From Streptomyces flavotricini (GTDB lineage Bacteria > Actinomycetota > Actinomycetes > Streptomycetales > Streptomycetaceae): a DNA stretch of 64,000 nt. Shown here piece by piece: positions 62,720 to 64,000 of this stretch. Numbering within the stretch: the stretch's first letter is position 1; each line of letters opens with the position of its first letter. The position numbers and the translations under genes are program-made. The DNA is taken from positions 5,428,092 to 5,492,091 of the forward strand of contig NZ_JAINUL010000001.1 of the NCBI RefSeq assembly GCF_020639365.1, read 5' to 3'. The notes beneath the pieces were generated by a model. That model was given only the letters and a program-made list of their open reading frames with translations, made no database searches and had not been told where the DNA came from.

Positions 62720-64000
62720 CTACGGCCAGAGGCCGGCGGTCAGGGCGGGTTCCTGGACCGGGGACGGGGCCGCCGGGGTCGGGCGGCGGTCCTCCAGCGG
62801 GGTGATCGGGGGGATCGCCGTCGCTTGGTTCAGGAAGACCCGGCGGACCACGCGCTCCGCCGCGTGCCCGTCGTCGTACGAGCAGAAGCACGAGCGGAAC
62901 GCCGCGCGCAGCTGCGCCGAGCGCGAGCCCCGCCAGTGGCCGGTCGCGAAGATGTCGACCAGCTCGTCCTCGGTGCGGGCGATCGCCCCCGGCGGGCAGG
63001 CCCGCAGGTCGAAGTACGTGCCGCGGGCGGCCTCGTACGCCTCCCAGTCGTCCGCGTGGATCACGATCGGCCGGTCCAGCGTCGCGTAATCGAACATCAG
63101 GGACGAGTAGTCGGTCACCAACGCGTCCGACGCCAGGCAGAGTTCCTCCACCGACGGGTGAGCGGAGACGTCGACCAGGCGCGGGTGGTCGAGCGGCTCG
63201 GCGGGCGCGTCCGCGTACGTCAGGTGCGTACGCACCAGGATCGTGAAACGCGGGCCCAGATCGCGCAGCACCCGCTCGAAGTCCAGGTGCCGGGGCCGGC
63301 TGCGCCGGTAGTCGCGGTGGGTCGGCGCGTACAGGATCGCCGTCGAGCCGGCCGGGACGCCGAGGCGCTCGCGCAGCGCCGTCACCTCGTCCGGGGTGGT
63401 CCGGTGGAAGGCGTCGTTGCGCGGGTAGCCGTACTCCAGCGTCGTGTACGAGGACGGGATCGCCTTCTCCCACACAAGGGTGGAGTGGCGGTTCGAGGAC
63501 AGCAGGTAGTCCCACTGGTCGGCGCCGCGCAGCAGGCCCGCGAAGTCCGTGGTCGGGGTGGCTGCGGGCCGGTCCTGCAGGTCCAGGCCGACCCGCTTGA
63601 GCGGGGTGCCGTGCTGGGTCTGGAGCAGGACCTGGCCCGGCCGCTTGACCAGGGCGCGCTCGAAGTTGACGTTGGTGGTGAGGTACGTGGCCCTGGCCAG
63701 CGCCGTCCAGTACGCCGGCGAGCCCGGGCGGAGCACGGCCGTCTGCGCCGGGAGCGTCGCCGCGTGCCGCGGGTCGCAGATCCACGCCGTCCGCATCCGG
63801 GGCGCGAGCTCGCGCAGCTTGGCCTCGATGGCCGCCGGGTTGCAGGCGTAGCCGCCGTGCCAGTAGGCGGAGAAGACCGCCAGCTCCGGGCGCAGCGGCA
63901 GCAGTCGCTGGCCGCGGTAGTACAGCCGCAGCGCGCTCTCGCGCAGGCCCCGCCACAGCGACACCCCCGCGCGCCCGGCCGCCAGGGCGGCCGCGCGGAG
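62720..64000 (-). CDS. CDP-glycerol glycerophosphotransferase (TagB/TagF-like), 5' end outside the window
   Basis: The frame stays open to the right edge (LRAAALAAGRAGV precedes the first possible GTG at 63964), so the gene is probably longer, perhaps with an N-terminal glycosyltransferase domain as in Streptomyces relatives. Glycerophosphotransferase motifs are VFSAYWHGGYACNPAAIEAK, YLTTNVNFERALVKRPGQV, LLQTQHGTPLKRVGLDL, TAILYAPTHRDYRRSRPR and ALVTDYSSLMFDYATLDRPI. Such enzymes add glycerol phosphate units from CDP-glycerol to a lipid-linked wall polymer. It lies 16 bp after the convergent TetR gene and pairs logically with the ABC exporter. Confidence 0.9.
   Translation of the reverse strand, partial: LRAAALAAGRAGVSLWRGLRESALRLYYRGQRLLPLRPELAVFSAYWHGGYACNPAAIEAKLRELAPRMRTAWICDPRHAATLPAQTAVLRPGSPAYWTALARATYLTTNVNFERALVKRPGQVLLQTQHGTPLKRVGLDLQDRPAATPTTDFAGLLRGADQWDYLLSSNRHSTLVWEKAIPSSYTTLEYGYPRNDAFHRTTPDEVTALRERLGVPAGSTAILYAPTHRDYRRSRPRHLDFERVLRDLGPRFTILVRTHLTYADAPAEPLDHPRLVDVSAHPSVEELCLASDALVTDYSSLMFDYATLDRPIVIHADDWEAYEAARGTYFDLRACPPGAIARTEDELVDIFATGHWRGSRSAQLRAAFRSCFCSYDDGHAAERVVRRVFLNQATAIPPITPLEDRRPTPAAPSPVQEPALTAGLWP

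Overview
The window reads as a high-GC actinobacterial chromosome arm-free core region, almost certainly Streptomyces: about 70% G+C, frequent GTG starts, 1-11 nt translational overlaps, a near-canonical WhiB, a 229-residue MtrA, F420 biosynthesis genes, and a very large NAD-glutamate dehydrogenase. Nearly all genes are conserved housekeeping or envelope genes. From memory of the families, much of the order (LCP ligase, nucleotidyltransferase, fbiA/fbiB, whiB, metallopeptidase, DUF3499, manB, SIS protein, manA, ahcY, mtrA, mtrB, lpqB, comF, hpf, secA, Rv3235-like) is shared with the Mycobacterium tuberculosis Rv3235-Rv3267 region.

Layout. 1-8317: four LytR-CpsA-Psr (LCP) glycopolymer ligases (first one cut by the window edge), with a glycosyltransferase and an acyl-CoA thioesterase between them. 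8380-15300: a sugar-nucleotide transferase, a TIGR03089 protein, a secreted PGRP amidase, an AlkA-like glycosylase, and the fbiA-fbiB F420 pair. 15397-16847: cysteine dioxygenase with a newly noticed Cys-rich leader peptide, then whiB. 17127-22261: a giant membrane glycosyltransferase coupled to a DUF5719 exported protein. 22335-28540: metallopeptidase, DUF3499, and a mannose-phosphate block (manB, Trm112, SIS, manA), then a CDF metal transporter. 28541-31551: a decayed PTS EIIB fragment, ahcY and two hypotheticals. 31577-40130: RDD, SpoIIM and a MoxR/DUF58/DUF4350/DUF4129/membrane-protein operon, split by an rRNA-operon promoter and leader joined directly to the last 35 nt of a 5S rRNA plus its terminator, and by a truncated Uma2 gene. 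40364-47627: mtrA-mtrB-lpqB, comF, hpf, a NarL-type regulator. 47630-54727: YcaQ-like and GNAT proteins, secA, a 51-residue membrane miniprotein, an Rv3235-like protein, a DUF6912-like protein and a HAD hydrolase. 55081-60048: NAD-GDH. 60132-64000: a Wzm/Wzt-type ABC exporter, a TetR regulator and a CDP-glycerol glycerophosphotransferase cut by the right edge.

How the genes fit together. Mannose metabolism (PMI, PMM, nucleotidyltransferase), membrane glycosyltransferases, the ABC exporter and glycerophosphotransferase at the right, and the LCP ligases at the left are all steps of making, exporting and attaching cell-wall glycopolymers. MtrAB-LpqB and WhiB tie envelope state to development, and SecA exports proteins.

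The most unusual signals are (i) the rrn leader/5S junction, either a real rRNA operon deletion or an assembly collapse; (ii) a 28-codon ORF ending in RCRCCSC with mutually exclusive hairpins before cysteine dioxygenase; and (iii) a 43-bp element duplicated almost perfectly before the 51-aa miniprotein gene and before the NAD-GDH gene. No CRISPR array, complete tRNA or rRNA, intact insertion sequence or prophage was seen.
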